Source: Phyto melanocephala
Taxonomy: Eukaryota; Arthropoda; Insecta; Diptera; Rhinophoridae
Assembly: GCA_941918925.1 (NCBI GenBank)
Contig: OW799234.1
Coordinates: 105,583,884-105,647,883, forward strand
Length of the DNA: 64,000 bases
Reading direction: 5' to 3'
The position numbers and the translations under genes were made by a program. Shown in pieces: positions 63,915 to 64,000 of the stretch (its first letter is position 1; each line of letters starts with the position of its first letter). The notes below the pieces were generated by a model. It searched no databases. It saw only the letters and a list, made by a program, of their open reading frames with translations, and had not been told where the DNA came from.

Positions 63915-64000
63915 GTACATACATATATAGACATAAGAATTTTATAATTAGAGTCAACAAACTAAAAAGCATAATTATGTAATAATTTAAAGAACAACAG

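Overview
The window is AT-rich animal DNA and almost certainly comes from a higher (schizophoran) fly; I would guess a blowfly or muscid relative, but the sequence does not fix the genus. The evidence is strong protein-level similarity to two Drosophila genes (ovo/shavenbaby and the glutamine-dependent NAD+ synthetase CG9940), short introns with GTAAGT-type donors, long CATA/TATG microsatellites, and a dense load of dipteran-style transposable elements. It is mostly non-coding.

Left part (1-12000): repeats and single-copy-looking AT-rich DNA upstream of ovo. It holds a foldback element split by a Helitron (3262-3948), a pogo/Tigger element (4062-4935), a hAT element with a perfect 8-bp target duplication (8330-9313) and a possible non-coding leader exon (5757-5917). 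The ovo gene follows on the + strand: a probable alternative N-terminal exon (12041-12158), a large exon with acidic, Ser/Gly-rich and Gln/His-rich tracts (13568-16452), and two zinc-finger exons (17099-17620, 17683-17868). Exon phases agree throughout.

Middle (17900-43900): a decayed Jockey-type LINE carrying other nested elements (21780-24060), Tc1/mariner scraps, several Helitrons sharing about 120-bp internal repeats, an intronless gene on the - strand with a SIAH-like front and a C-terminal RING (25994-26746) under a TATA+Inr promoter, a candidate three-exon micropeptide gene (32113-32373), and many MITEs whose target duplications can be read directly.

Right (43982-50742, - strand): a complete six-exon NAD+ synthetase gene of 787 residues with the glutaminase triad E45/K114/C175 and the SGGVDS ATP-pyrophosphatase loop. 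Its 4-kb first intron is packed with Tigger, mariner and other repeats. Beyond it lie more hairpin-ended repeats, a very long (TATG)n array (58080-58298), another Helitron, and at the far right an unfamiliar cluster of small genes (62644-63839): a spliced gene of about 105 residues, a convergent zinc-finger/tandem-repeat gene, and the start of a divergent third gene cut by the window edge.

The two recognised host genes have unrelated jobs: epidermal/germline transcription control and NAD+ synthesis. The unexplained parts most worth following are the small-gene cluster at the right edge, the micropeptide gene, the RING protein with reversed domain order, and the alternative ovo N-terminus.
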